Source: a virus. From it: 20,447 bases of DNA. Shown piece after piece: positions 7,539 through 17,303 of this stretch. The stretch's first letter is position 1; every line of letters begins with the position of its first letter. The translations under genes were made by a program, and so were the position numbers. The stretch covers positions 1 to 20,447 of the IMG/VR virus record IMGVR_UViG_3300031963_001136. One strand, 5' to 3'. The notes beneath the pieces are model-generated. The model did not search any database. It saw nothing but the letters and a program-made list of their open reading frames with translations, and was not told the DNA's origin.

Positions 7539-9040
7539 GTGCCCGATACCGCAACGGCCAGACTGATTTACTGCAATCCGGCGTTCAACCGCTGGAAACG
7601 GCCCGCATCGCCGCGCCTACCGATGACATCGGGCGCGGCTTGATGAGCCTCGGGGCCAGTGGTGCCCGTGTTTTCGCGGAGTACACGCGAGTCAATGACG
7701 CCCGCGAACTGCTCGAAGCGGAGCAGGACATGCAGAAGGCCGCGAATGACTTTGCGGTTTTCCAGACCCAAAGCCCGGACGAAAAGACCTGGCTCCCGAA
7801 GTGGCAGCAAATTTCCGGCGAACTCGAAAAGCGGAACGGGCAGCGTCGGCTTTCGGCGGATGGTCGTCTCTCGCTCGCGCAGGGTGTGGGCCGCTGGGCC
7901 ACAAACCAAACGGGCCGCGTTCAGGAGCAGGCCTTAAAGCAGACCGCCGCGCGCGCCTTGCAGGCTGGGCAAAATTCCATTAACGCCGCGATTGAGAGCG
8001 GCGATGCCGACCGCGCCCTTGGGGCAATCACGCTTTTGGAGACTTCCGGCACGATCTTTCCCGAACAGGCAGAGGCGATGCGGCAGGATGCGACACGCGC
8101 CCTCAAGACCAAGACGGCGGAAAAGGAGTTCGAGGAGCTTTCCATGATGGCCACGACCAACCCCGCGATGGCGCGAGAGTTGGCCGACGAGGGCGTTAAG
8201 GCCTCTCGCATCTCGGACCTGCAACGGTTCAAGATTAACGCCATGGCCGACCGGCAAGAGGAACAGAACCGCACCGATAGCTTCAACACGTTCCGCCGTC
8301 GCATCGGTGTTGGTGATTTGCCCTCGCCCGACGAACTCAAGGCCGACGCCTCCTTGACGGACCTCGACCGGCAAGAGCTTGTCACGCTCGCGACCTCGAA
8401 GCCCTCAAATGACGAGGAGCTTTTTCAGCGTCAAATCACCGCCATTGGCTCGATGCCCTCGAATGCCGCGCCGTTGGAGCGTGCCAAGTATGAGGCTTTT
8501 CTTGAAGCGAATTTCAGCGGCCCGCATCTCGACCACCTGCGCAGCCTCTACGATGCGCGCTTTGCTTCTGGCGGTGTCGAGGCAGTCCGCACGGCGGAGG
8601 CCTTTCAGGCGCTCGATTCTGCGGCCTTTGATGAGCAGCTTCTTGGAGCCTTCAAGGTCGCCAAAACGGACGAAACCGGCAAGCCGCTGTATCGCAAAAA
8701 GGAGGGCTTGTTCTTCAAGCGTGACGGTCTTTTTGGCGTCAAGGAAGTGCAGCAACCCGCGCAGGAGGAGCCGGTTTTCGAGGAGGATGCGGCCAAGAAA
8801 ACGGAAGTACTGCGCAAGGTCGCCGAAATCAAAGAGACGATCACGCGCGAAGTGAAGGCCGGAACGCTCAAGACCTCCGAAGAAGTCTTTTCACGCATCT
8901 CCTCGCTGGCTCGCGCGCCCATCAATTCCCGCGCTGCCTCCGAAGTCTTGCCCGCTGCCCTGCTGCTCCTTCCTGAAAACACAGGATCGACGCCGCCAAA
9001 CCTTGACGACATCCTGAAAAAGCATGCCCCAAATCCTTGA
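7535..9040 (+). CDS. Internal virion/DNA ejection protein, gp15-like
   Basis: A 501-aa, almost wholly helical, charged protein between a gp14-like and a giant gp16-like gene. The N-terminal pattern fits podoviral ejection proteins: G.Q.LETARIAAPTDDIGRGL, then ASGARVFAEYTRVNDARELLEAEQDMQKA. Next come helical repeats resembling tetratricopeptide-like pairs (NSINAAIESGDADRALGAITLLE at about 150-172, NPAMARELADEGVKASRI at about 210-227). The last 150 residues are Lys/Glu-rich, and the C-terminus (LDDILKKHAP) overlaps the giant gene by 17 nt. It has no membrane segment or enzyme motif. It probably builds the periplasmic part of the ejection channel with the flanking proteins. The start is fixed by the ATGA overlap with the upstream stop. 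Confidence 0.75.
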   Translation: MSARYRNGQTDLLQSGVQPLETARIAAPTDDIGRGLMSLGASGARVFAEYTRVNDARELLEAEQDMQKAANDFAVFQTQSPDEKTWLPKWQQISGELEKRNGQRRLSADGRLSLAQGVGRWATNQTGRVQEQALKQTAARALQAGQNSINAAIESGDADRALGAITLLETSGTIFPEQAEAMRQDATRALKTKTAEKEFEELSMMATTNPAMARELADEGVKASRISDLQRFKINAMADRQEEQNRTDSFNTFRRRIGVGDLPSPDELKADASLTDLDRQELVTLATSKPSNDEELFQRQITAIGSMPSNAAPLERAKYEAFLEANFSGPHLDHLRSLYDARFASGGVEAVRTAEAFQALDSAAFDEQLLGAFKVAKTDETGKPLYRKKEGLFFKRDGLFGVKEVQQPAQEEPVFEEDAAKKTEVLRKVAEIKETITREVKAGTLKTSEEVFSRISSLARAPINSRAASEVLPAALLLLPENTGSTPPNLDDILKKHAPNP

Positions 9041-12000
9041 GAGTGAAGCCTTCGCGCTGGCGCAAGGTGTCGACGCCATGACGCCCGAGAACCAAGCGCG
9101 TGCTGCTGACGTGCTGCGCCGGTATCGGGAGCAGCAACGCGAATACGGTTTGCCTGATTTCCCGACCGCCGAACAGCAACGGCGCGAAGGTGAGGACCGC
9201 TATTTTTCCCTGTTCGACGACTTGAAGAATGTGGATGCCGCCTCGCCGTCGTTCTCGACCGGCCTCCGTCTTTCGGCAAATCCCGATGCCGACCGGGCGC
9301 GGGTCGTCAATACGGCCTTCTTGGCTCGCCAGTATGGCAAGACGGCGGAGGAAGTTTCTCGCGCCTTCCCGTTCTTCCGCGACGACTTCGCGGCCAAGTC
9401 CGGCGCTGAACCAGGCCTCGAAGATGCGGCCTTTTACCAGCATGCCGCCAAGATCGCGAAAGGCCAGAAGGCCGCGCGCGACGTGCAGGAGCGTTCCCTG
9501 AATGAAGGGTTCCGCGCTGCCGTCGAGGGCATGGGGAGCCTTGAAAAGCTCGCCGAAGTCCGCGCGCAGGCGGCAGGCAACACCGATAATGAGATTGACG
9601 CCAAGGCGTTCCTTTCGGCCTACGAGCAGACCCAGGCCGTCATGAGCAGGCACGCGGGTTTCATCCGCGAGTTTTCCGATGCCATCGCGTCCGATATGGA
9701 CGGCGGGCAAGTTGACCTCGGGCCGCTGAACGAAAGGCTTCTCGACCTGCCCGGAACGGAGCGCCGTCTTGTGCTGGCGGCTCTGCGCATGCAGGCCGAA
9801 AAGGGCAGCGAGAAGGTCAAGGAGTCGAAGGGTGGCAAATACGATCTTTTTGCCGGTAAGTTCCTGCAACAGACCGGCGAGGCAGCGGGCCGATTGGCTC
9901 GAAGCGCCGCGATGGATCAGCCACGCATGGAGCGTCTGATTGAATTAGTGCCCTCGTCCGGCGAAGTGCTGGCCTCTGGCGAAATCAAGACTGCTGAACA
10001 GGCCCGCGCCTATGTGCGCGATTCGCTGTTTCGCAGTGATGCGGCGGAGCTTTCGGCCACGATGGCAGGACCGGGCGGCTTTGGGGGTATGCCGGTCGAT
10101 GACGACCGCGTGCGCGTCACGCTTGATGCAGAGGCCCAAAAGCTCATCCGTGACGCCAAAGAGCGAGAATTGAAGCGTCTGCGAGTCCAGAACGAAATCC
10201 GGCAGATTGGCGAAATTGCCGACCCTATCCCGAACGTCTTTGCCTCGACTATTGGAACCAGCGGCGCGGCTTTGGGCCTCATGGCTGGAACTCGCGGCCT
10301 TGCGGCTCCGGCGCTTTGGAATGCCTACACGAACATTGAATACAACGATCTGAGCTTGAAATACCCGCAGATGACCAGCGCGGACAAGAAGCTCGTCGCT
10401 GGCGTTTCCGCTGCCGTTCAAACGGCGCTCGATTACGTGGGCGTGAAGGCGCTCAACAAGCTGCCCGGTATCAAGAGCCTCGTTTCGCAGCCGTTCACGC
10501 GTCAGCTTGCGGCGCGCGCCTTGGCTCGCGGTGGCGTCTCGTTCGCGTCTGAAAACGTCGTCGAGGCCGCGCAGGACATCGCAACGCCTGCCATCATCGA
10601 AGCCCTGCGGGTGGACGCTCCAGGCTTTGATGCAGCGGCGGAGGCTCGCGACTTCTGGAAGGGCCGCGCCGATGTGGCGATTGGGCTGCTTCCATTGACG
10701 CTCCTCGGCATTGGGGCCGCGTCCGTGAACGAGTATCGCGGCGCGAAAGAACTGCTGACGTGGAACGACCAACTCGGGGCCGCTGGCGTGGTGGAGACGG
10801 ATCGCGCCGCCATCAGCGAGGCCGCACAAGCGGGCGACGTGGCGAAGGCGCAAAGTCTGCTCATAGAAGCCTGGGGCCGTCGTTCGCCCGAAGTCGCCGC
10901 CGAATATCAGGACGCCATGAGTCAGCGCCAGAACGACCTCGCCAGCGCGACGGCGGAGCTTGAACGCCTTGGCGCCATGCCGACCCTCGCCCGCGATGCG
11001 GACGGCTGGACGGTGACGAGCGACGGCAAGACGGCCAAGTTTGCGACATGGGAAGAGGCGCGAGAAGTCGCGACCGCTGCCATGAATGACTTGGAGCAAA
11101 AGCAAATCCTTCTCGCGACTGAGCTAACGGATCGCCTGCTAGGCGGCAAGTTTGGCGACCTTCAAGAAACCTCTACCTTGAGGCCACAAGAAGAAACGCT
11201 GGGCGACAACGTTCGCGAAGGCACCCTGACGGCTGAGACAGCTATGGAGGCGGCGGTTGCTGGCGGGATCATCAAGGGCGTCACAATGTCGGAAGCTCGT
11301 GCCATTGCGGGCGAGGTTTTTGGCGATAACCCCAGCGAGCGGGCTATGCGCTTTCGGGAAGATGTCGAATCCGCTGTTATTCTTGGGCGCAACGAAACGG
11401 CGGGCGGCGTCTCTCGCAGCACAATCAATCTGGCCGACAACAAAGCCGCGTTCCTGACCGCATTGGAGGAACCCCTAGAAGGTCGAGTTAAGCACGGTCT
11501 AACGACGGGCGTTTTTCGCCGCGAGTCTTTGGCGAAAATCATTCAAGGCGTCGAACAGGCCACGGGCGAAACATTCCTCGAAGGCTCGACATGGGATGAA
11601 ATCGCCGCTTCATCGGAAACCGCTCCGCGCCCTCTCATCGAGGCTATTTCCCGCGTCATTGTTGCGGATGTCTTTGGACGCATGAAAGAAGGTAAATGGT
11701 TTGCGCCCGGATCGGCTTCCAAGTCCTTGAATCTGAACGACCGCGAACAGTCGGCCTTTGCCGCTATCCTCAAGATGTTTCGGGATTACTTGGTCGCTGT
11801 TTTGCGCGCGGCCTCGAAGCTCGCCAAAGCACGCCAAGAAGGCAAGCTAGGCGGCGAATACGATGCTCTTTTTGATGCTCTCACGGGTGGCAGTTCGCAG
11901 CTTGAGCACGATGCAGGCGCGACCAAAGAGGCGGACGCCATCGCGGCGGAGGCCGTCGATACTTCCGGCTATTCGCCCGAGAATCCGGGGCCGAATGGCG

Positions 12001-15000
12001 AGACGTTTTCTTTGTCGGCGAGCGAGATCATCACGCCGGAAAATAAAGTTGCTGATAGTATCATGGGCAAGCCTGCCGCCGATATTTTCGCCGAAGTAAA
12101 AAAACGTCATGGTGTAACTCGGTCCATTTATGAGGCTGGTTACATTCTGCCGGATGGAACAATGCTTGATTTCTCAGGACGTGCAGACGCAGGCGATTTT
12201 AAGCAAGGACCGGATTTGATTTTTAGGCCAACAGGCGGGCGCGATTGGATGAAGGATCAACGCGGAGTAGATCATCGCGAAATTGAATGGCAGGATATGC
12301 CAAGTTATAAAGAGACATGGGAACCAATGGTTGCCTTTCTCCGGCTCGGAGCCGTGCGCGTAGATGCTAACAGCGGCATGATTTCTATGCACAGTCGAGC
12401 CAAAATCACTGCTGCTCAGGCATCGGCCCTTAAATCCATTGTTGTTGCTGCGGACGGCGCATATATTGACCTTGAGGATGACGCAAGAAATCGTTCCTCG
12501 ATGCAATTAAACGGCGGCAAGTGGGGCAAGGTGAATGGATTGCTGACACGGTGGGCAAATGGAGAAACTCCACAATTTGAGGGCGAAACCTTCTCCATCC
12601 GCGCCGTCTCTTCAGCTGATGCTCGGTTTCGTTTTGATGGCATCGCTAAAGAAGATCCAATTAACGACGGCAGTCGAGTTGGGACAGCATGGCAAGGTAA
12701 AGTCAAACCGACCACGCAAGACACCAACAACGGAATTGCCACGGTGACACCAAAGGGACTGAAAAAGCAGATGGGAATGCTAACCCAATTTATCGACGGC
12801 GTCCCCCTTCCAAAATATATCACGGACTTGACCGACCCAACAGAGAGGATGAGAGCATTCATCGCTTTCCAAAAGGGAAATCTTTTGGCGCTTTATGATG
12901 CTTTTGAAAAGTTATCGCCGGATTACGTTGTCAGATCAACTCACTGGTATGATGGGGCAAGACTAATCGCTGAAAGAATTCGTGATTCATATAATCTGAC
13001 CGTTGAGCAGTCGTCTGCAATTATTGCAGTCTTCAGCCCGATGAAAGATTGGTTCCAAAATGTAGCAATGGGACAGCGGTTTGCTGACATCATGGCAAAC
13101 TACAAGGACACTGTAATTACCAATAAAGGGATGCGCGGAGCAGTTGATGAAATGGTCAATGCTGCCGAGAATGGAAAGTATCTCAATGATGCGCTCAAAT
13201 TCATTGATGGTCGCACCATTGCTGATTTGCTAACGGACAAGTCTGAAGGTGGCAGGAAATTGGCGGCGGTTGCGGTTAGGCTTTTATCTACTCACGTTCA
13301 CGGTTTGACGCATGATGTGCTAACTCCCGAAGGTGAATCAATGGGAGTGCGGAAAAACCTTGATGGTTCAAACAAGAAAATGGTTTGGCAGTCCTACGCT
13401 TTTATCGTGAAAGCTATTTCCATTTACGAGAATGGCAGTCTTGAAAACATTTCAGAGACACTTGGAACTGAGCATAAGATTCGCAATTTTTACAACAACA
13501 TCATTTCACCAACATCTCCTTTTGGGGATGCCACTGTGGACACTCATGCAGTCAATGCTGCGGTTTTGTTTCCGATGGGGGGCAGTGCATATTTAACGAC
13601 TTTAAACTTTGGCGAGGCTGGCATGGCTGGAGGTGGCAACTCTGGCTTATATTGGCTTTTTCATGAGGCACTCCGTGAGGCAGCAGCAGAACGTGGCGTT
13701 CTCCCGCGTCAGATGCAGTCCATCACCTGGGAGGCAATTCGTGGATTGTTTCCAGACACCATGAAGCGCAACAAAAAATTTGTTGCTAAGATTGTCGATA
13801 TCTGGGAATCTTCACCAGATGCTGAATCTGCTAGATCTCGAATCCTTGAACTGGGAATCACTCCACCCGAATGGGCAAGAGTGGGTTCCAGTGTTGTTGG
13901 AAGCGAGGCAGGGATGGCAGGAAATCTTGGGCAAGCAATTGACTCCGAAAGAAGTGTTCGATCTGGAATTCGACAAGGACGCAAAAGCGGACCTTCTAGC
14001 GCAAATGTAGGTCAATCCTTTTCCCTCCGTCCCGGCGATTTTGCCGCCCGCATGGAGGCCAAGTTTTCGCTTTTTCAGGCCAAACCGGAATTGCGCCTTG
14101 CCATCGCGCAGGTTGCAAAAGAGCGAGCTTTGCGTCTCGGTGCCGAGTGGATCGCCAAAGGTGACGTGATCCGCACCGCTAAGGACATCGGCAAAGAGCA
14201 GGCATTCCGCGAGGCTGACGGCTTCGACCGGCGCATGAAGGCCTATCTCGATGGCCTTTCCGAAAATGCACGTCAGACGCTCGAATTTGAGCCGTCCGCG
14301 CTCGAAGATGACACGCTCGTTTCGGCCATGCTGGACTTCGGCAAGCTCATGTCGTTCACGACGGCGAAGCGTTCCGGCAAGGTCGAGGCCAAGAGCGGCG
14401 ACTACGACGGCCAGCCGTGGCTTCCTGCCTCCTTCTTCTCGAAGGGCGCAGGCATCATGCCGGACCAAATGGCGCAGGCCATGAGCGACCAAGGCCTAAT
14501 CCCTGACGCCTACACGGACACGCTTTGGGCTGAACTCGGGAAGCGCATCGAAGCGACCCGCAAAGACAAGGCTGCGCATCGTGAGGCCGTGCAGTCCTAC
14601 AAGGACGCGCAGAAAGCCGCGAAGGCAGAAGCCAAGGCGGAGGCGGAAGCCTGGGCAAATCAGGCCCGCAAGACAGCCGGAAGCCCGAAGGCGCAACGCG
14701 ACATGCTGAAAGCAGCCCTTCGCACGCTGGACGGCATCCTCGCCGCCGCTCCGCCCGAAGTCCGCGCCCGTGTGGGCGGATACGTGAAGCTCGCAGGTCT
14801 GGCGACCGACGAGGCCATGTTGGCCGAAATTGAACGCCGTATCGACAAGATGAACCGCGAGCTTGAGAAGTATCTCAAGAAGGAAGGCCGCGCCGAACTG
14901 ACGCGACTCTTCAAGAAGGCGGCTCCAAAGAACGAATCCGGCGAAAAGGCACAAGGCAAGATTGGCCCCGAGTTCCACGCATGGTTTGCCCTCGCGGAGT

Positions 15001-17303
15001 CGGCGGCGGAAATGTCGCCCGAGAAAGCAGACGAGGCTATCGTTGCGGCAGAGCAGGCACTTGAGGCCGACGTTACCGCCGCGCAGCTTGCGGGTCTGTC
15101 TGCATGGCTGGGCCGCGAAGTCTCGGATTTGGACGAGGCCCGGACCTTGCAGGACATTCGCCTTACGGTGCTTCAAACGTTCGGCAGCACGCTTTACAGC
15201 ACGGACGCGCAGGCACCGCGCAACGCCGCTGAAATCATGGCTGCGGTCGATGCCGCCAAGGAGCAGTACATCAAGGGTCGCGTGACCCATCTCGAAAAGA
15301 TGGCGGCTCGTCGCGAGCGTCGTCAAGAATGGCGCACAAAGGGCATTGCGTTGGTCGGCGGTGCCGCAACGGGAGATTCGGTGCGCGGCCAAATGGCCCG
15401 CAGTCCTTCCGACCTCAAGCGTCTGGCGTCGGACTACCTCGACACCGGCCTTGATGCCAGCGGCTTTTTCCGCTCGCTACTCGGGGAGGGCGACCTTTAC
15501 CAGACCGTCCAGCGCTCCATCTTGGAGGCCGACGCCCAAGAGCAAGACGCCATGAAGGCGCGACGCGCTGAGTTCGCGAGGCTGCTCAAGAGCACGTTTT
15601 CGGGTGGCAAAACGGCACGTCTGCGCGGCCTTTGGGAATTGCAGCGAATCCAAGAGGGAACGCCGCTCGGCACCTTCTCGCAAATGCAGGCCGTGCAATT
15701 TACGCTCTGGTTTCAAGACCTCGATTCCCGCGAATGGCTGGCCTCTCACGGCTACGGCGAGGAGTGGCAGGCCAAGGCGGAGAAATGGCTGACGCCAGAA
15801 GCCAAGAAAATCCGCGCTTGGCTGCTCGAAAAATACGGCCAGCAATACGACCGCATCAACCCTGTTTTCCGCGAGCTGCGAGGCGTCAACCTGCCGCGCG
15901 TGGAGGCCTACGGCGGCATGCGCCAAGTCGAGAACATGGGCAAGGACGGCAGCGTTGCCCTCACTGCTGACAACATGGCGGGCGGCATGGCGGCGGGCTT
16001 CACAAAAACGCGCGTCTCGTCTCCGACTGGACCGCCTAAAAACGTCGATGCGCTGGCGAACTATTGGGGCAATGCCTTTCAGGTCGAGCACTACATCGCA
16101 TGGGCTGAACCGTTGGCCGAAATGCGCGCCGTCGTGGGCCATCGCGACTTTCGCATGGCCGTCGAATCCAACCTTGGAGCGGCCAAGAGCGCGCAAATGA
16201 TGCGTTGGATTGACGATCTGGAGAAGTCCGGCCAGCGAAACGCCATCATGAACACCCTGAGCGGCGACTTGATGCAGCGATGGGGGAGCGCCGCCTCCGC
16301 GTCGGCCCTATTGTTCAAGGTCGGGGTTCTGTTGAAGCAAGCAACCGCCGCGCTCGGTAGCGCCTTCAAGGTGGGCCTCGGCAGCTATGCGCGCAGTCTT
16401 GGCCGGGTGCTTTCGGGTAGTTCCTCGATTTCGCTCCGCGAGGCGTGGAATAGCGACTCCGTGCAACGCCGCATCAATGACTATGATCCCGAGATGCGGG
16501 AGGCCTTTCAGGCCCACCAAAAGCGCCGGTTCGAGAACGAAATCCTCGATGTCCTGACCCAATACCCAAATCGAGCACTCGAAGGCGGATGGTATGCCAT
16601 CGGGTTCACGGATGCGGTTTTCACGACCGTTAGCGCGGCGGTCGCGCATGACGCATCCTATCGCGAAGGGCTGGCGGCAGGGCTGAACAGCGAGCAGGCA
16701 ATGGCCTACGCGGGCGAGCAAATGACCCTGATCGTCAAGGAGACGGCGCAACCCGACAGCACGGCGACGAAATCGCAGTTCGAAAACTCGGTCGGCAATC
16801 CTTGGCTCCGTGTCATTTTCGCTTTCCAGAGCGCGAACCGCCAGGCTTTCGGCCTGAGCCTGCTATCCTACAAGCACGGCGACAAGTTCGCGTCTCGCCT
16901 GATCCTCGGGCATCTCATCATCCCCATCGTCTCGCAGACCATCGGGAACATGATCCGCGACGGCTTCACGGATGCGGACGATGATGAAATTTGGACGCTC
17001 AAGGGCTATCTGGCCTCAATGCTCCTCGGGCCGTTCTCTGGCGCGTTGCAGCTTGGGCCGTTGCTCGAAGTTCTGGCGCAGAAAACGTTTGGCGCTGAAC
17101 CGCGAGTTGCTTCAAATCCTGCGGCCACGGCCCTTACGGCGCTTGGCTCCATTCTCGAAGGCGACTTCGACAGCGGCGACATTGGCCGGGTCGTTACGGA
17201 ATTGAGCAACATTCTCGGCGGTCGAGCCTCGGCGACGGGCGCGGGCTGGAACATCATCCGCCAATTGCTCGGCTTGCAGGAGAACGCCGAAAACGACCAG
17301 TGA
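9024..17303 (+). CDS. Giant polyvalent ejection protein (2759 aa)
   Basis: One uninterrupted 2759-aa frame in the T7 gp16 slot. Segments in order: 1-330 charged helices; about 406-433 and 551-568 hydrophobic, likely membrane-interacting; 600-990 charged helices, with no HExxH or lysozyme motif seen; 995-1189 module A; 1190-1665 module B, glycosylase-like; 1666-1960 a common polyvalent module (GDFAARMEAKF, later GDYDGQPWLP and GIMPDQMAQAM). About 1848-1884 is an Ala/Lys/Glu coiled coil. From about 2270 comes the C-terminal domain shared by large phage polyvalent proteins (INPVFRELRGVNLPRVEAYG, then ALLFKVGVLLKQA), with hydrophobic stretches near 2627-2690. It probably travels in the capsid and is ejected with the DNA, carrying enzymes into the host. 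The start overlaps the gp15-like gene by 17 nt and has only a weak GAAAAAG upstream. Domain names follow recalled family patterns and were not searched. Confidence 0.85.
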   Translation: MPQILESEAFALAQGVDAMTPENQARAADVLRRYREQQREYGLPDFPTAEQQRREGEDRYFSLFDDLKNVDAASPSFSTGLRLSANPDADRARVVNTAFLARQYGKTAEEVSRAFPFFRDDFAAKSGAEPGLEDAAFYQHAAKIAKGQKAARDVQERSLNEGFRAAVEGMGSLEKLAEVRAQAAGNTDNEIDAKAFLSAYEQTQAVMSRHAGFIREFSDAIASDMDGGQVDLGPLNERLLDLPGTERRLVLAALRMQAEKGSEKVKESKGGKYDLFAGKFLQQTGEAAGRLARSAAMDQPRMERLIELVPSSGEVLASGEIKTAEQARAYVRDSLFRSDAAELSATMAGPGGFGGMPVDDDRVRVTLDAEAQKLIRDAKERELKRLRVQNEIRQIGEIADPIPNVFASTIGTSGAALGLMAGTRGLAAPALWNAYTNIEYNDLSLKYPQMTSADKKLVAGVSAAVQTALDYVGVKALNKLPGIKSLVSQPFTRQLAARALARGGVSFASENVVEAAQDIATPAIIEALRVDAPGFDAAAEARDFWKGRADVAIGLLPLTLLGIGAASVNEYRGAKELLTWNDQLGAAGVVETDRAAISEAAQAGDVAKAQSLLIEAWGRRSPEVAAEYQDAMSQRQNDLASATAELERLGAMPTLARDADGWTVTSDGKTAKFATWEEAREVATAAMNDLEQKQILLATELTDRLLGGKFGDLQETSTLRPQEETLGDNVREGTLTAETAMEAAVAGGIIKGVTMSEARAIAGEVFGDNPSERAMRFREDVESAVILGRNETAGGVSRSTINLADNKAAFLTALEEPLEGRVKHGLTTGVFRRESLAKIIQGVEQATGETFLEGSTWDEIAASSETAPRPLIEAISRVIVADVFGRMKEGKWFAPGSASKSLNLNDREQSAFAAILKMFRDYLVAVLRAASKLAKARQEGKLGGEYDALFDALTGGSSQLEHDAGATKEADAIAAEAVDTSGYSPENPGPNGETFSLSASEIITPENKVADSIMGKPAADIFAEVKKRHGVTRSIYEAGYILPDGTMLDFSGRADAGDFKQGPDLIFRPTGGRDWMKDQRGVDHREIEWQDMPSYKETWEPMVAFLRLGAVRVDANSGMISMHSRAKITAAQASALKSIVVAADGAYIDLEDDARNRSSMQLNGGKWGKVNGLLTRWANGETPQFEGETFSIRAVSSADARFRFDGIAKEDPINDGSRVGTAWQGKVKPTTQDTNNGIATVTPKGLKKQMGMLTQFIDGVPLPKYITDLTDPTERMRAFIAFQKGNLLALYDAFEKLSPDYVVRSTHWYDGARLIAERIRDSYNLTVEQSSAIIAVFSPMKDWFQNVAMGQRFADIMANYKDTVITNKGMRGAVDEMVNAAENGKYLNDALKFIDGRTIADLLTDKSEGGRKLAAVAVRLLSTHVHGLTHDVLTPEGESMGVRKNLDGSNKKMVWQSYAFIVKAISIYENGSLENISETLGTEHKIRNFYNNIISPTSPFGDATVDTHAVNAAVLFPMGGSAYLTTLNFGEAGMAGGGNSGLYWLFHEALREAAAERGVLPRQMQSITWEAIRGLFPDTMKRNKKFVAKIVDIWESSPDAESARSRILELGITPPEWARVGSSVVGSEAGMAGNLGQAIDSERSVRSGIRQGRKSGPSSANVGQSFSLRPGDFAARMEAKFSLFQAKPELRLAIAQVAKERALRLGAEWIAKGDVIRTAKDIGKEQAFREADGFDRRMKAYLDGLSENARQTLEFEPSALEDDTLVSAMLDFGKLMSFTTAKRSGKVEAKSGDYDGQPWLPASFFSKGAGIMPDQMAQAMSDQGLIPDAYTDTLWAELGKRIEATRKDKAAHREAVQSYKDAQKAAKAEAKAEAEAWANQARKTAGSPKAQRDMLKAALRTLDGILAAAPPEVRARVGGYVKLAGLATDEAMLAEIERRIDKMNRELEKYLKKEGRAELTRLFKKAAPKNESGEKAQGKIGPEFHAWFALAESAAEMSPEKADEAIVAAEQALEADVTAAQLAGLSAWLGREVSDLDEARTLQDIRLTVLQTFGSTLYSTDAQAPRNAAEIMAAVDAAKEQYIKGRVTHLEKMAARRERRQEWRTKGIALVGGAATGDSVRGQMARSPSDLKRLASDYLDTGLDASGFFRSLLGEGDLYQTVQRSILEADAQEQDAMKARRAEFARLLKSTFSGGKTARLRGLWELQRIQEGTPLGTFSQMQAVQFTLWFQDLDSREWLASHGYGEEWQAKAEKWLTPEAKKIRAWLLEKYGQQYDRINPVFRELRGVNLPRVEAYGGMRQVENMGKDGSVALTADNMAGGMAAGFTKTRVSSPTGPPKNVDALANYWGNAFQVEHYIAWAEPLAEMRAVVGHRDFRMAVESNLGAAKSAQMMRWIDDLEKSGQRNAIMNTLSGDLMQRWGSAASASALLFKVGVLLKQATAALGSAFKVGLGSYARSLGRVLSGSSSISLREAWNSDSVQRRINDYDPEMREAFQAHQKRRFENEILDVLTQYPNRALEGGWYAIGFTDAVFTTVSAAVAHDASYREGLAAGLNSEQAMAYAGEQMTLIVKETAQPDSTATKSQFENSVGNPWLRVIFAFQSANRQAFGLSLLSYKHGDKFASRLILGHLIIPIVSQTIGNMIRDGFTDADDDEIWTLKGYLASMLLGPFSGALQLGPLLEVLAQKTFGAEPRVASNPAATALTALGSILEGDFDSGDIGRVVTELSNILGGRASATGAGWNIIRQLLGLQENAENDQ
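12006..12590 (+). other. Module A of the giant protein (residues 995-1189), exchangeable domain
   Basis: This module is bounded by ETFSLS (993-998) and ETFSIR (1188-1193). It contains AGYILPDGTMLDFSG, DHREI, and LRLGAVRVDANSGMISM, then Q.SAL..IV and a YIDLEDD end. I recall this 'GY.LPDG..LDFSG ... DHR ... GAVR' pattern from many large phage polyvalent proteins, where its function is unknown. The DNA is more AT-rich than upstream, starting near 12,040. Confidence 0.6.
12591..14018 (+). other. Module B of the giant protein (residues 1190-1665), helix-hairpin-helix DNA glycosylase-like
   Basis: This module runs between FSIR (1190) and FSLR (1666) in DNA richer in A+T than its flanks. Residues 1308-1360 include WYDGARLIAERI and IIAVFSPMKDWFQNV. 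After a helical stretch comes LGTEHKIRNFYNNI with K1485, then VDTH with D1506. Endonuclease III-type glycosylases have a LPGVGRK Lys and a VDTH Asp 18-19 residues apart, after an 'IAVLLSAQ' helix, and the order here is the same. Base-excision or DNA-binding activity is inferred. A related uncharacterised phage domain without activity is the main alternative. Confidence 0.5.

Noticed and set aside
9945-11105. 386-aa minus-strand open frame, with similar ones at 14496-15392 and 15477-16196
   Set aside because: Antisense to the giant gene; composition typical of GC-rich shadow frames.
12416-14492. Minus-strand frames across module B as possible captured genes
   Set aside because: The + frame runs through without a stop and carries recognisable motifs; the minus frames show none.
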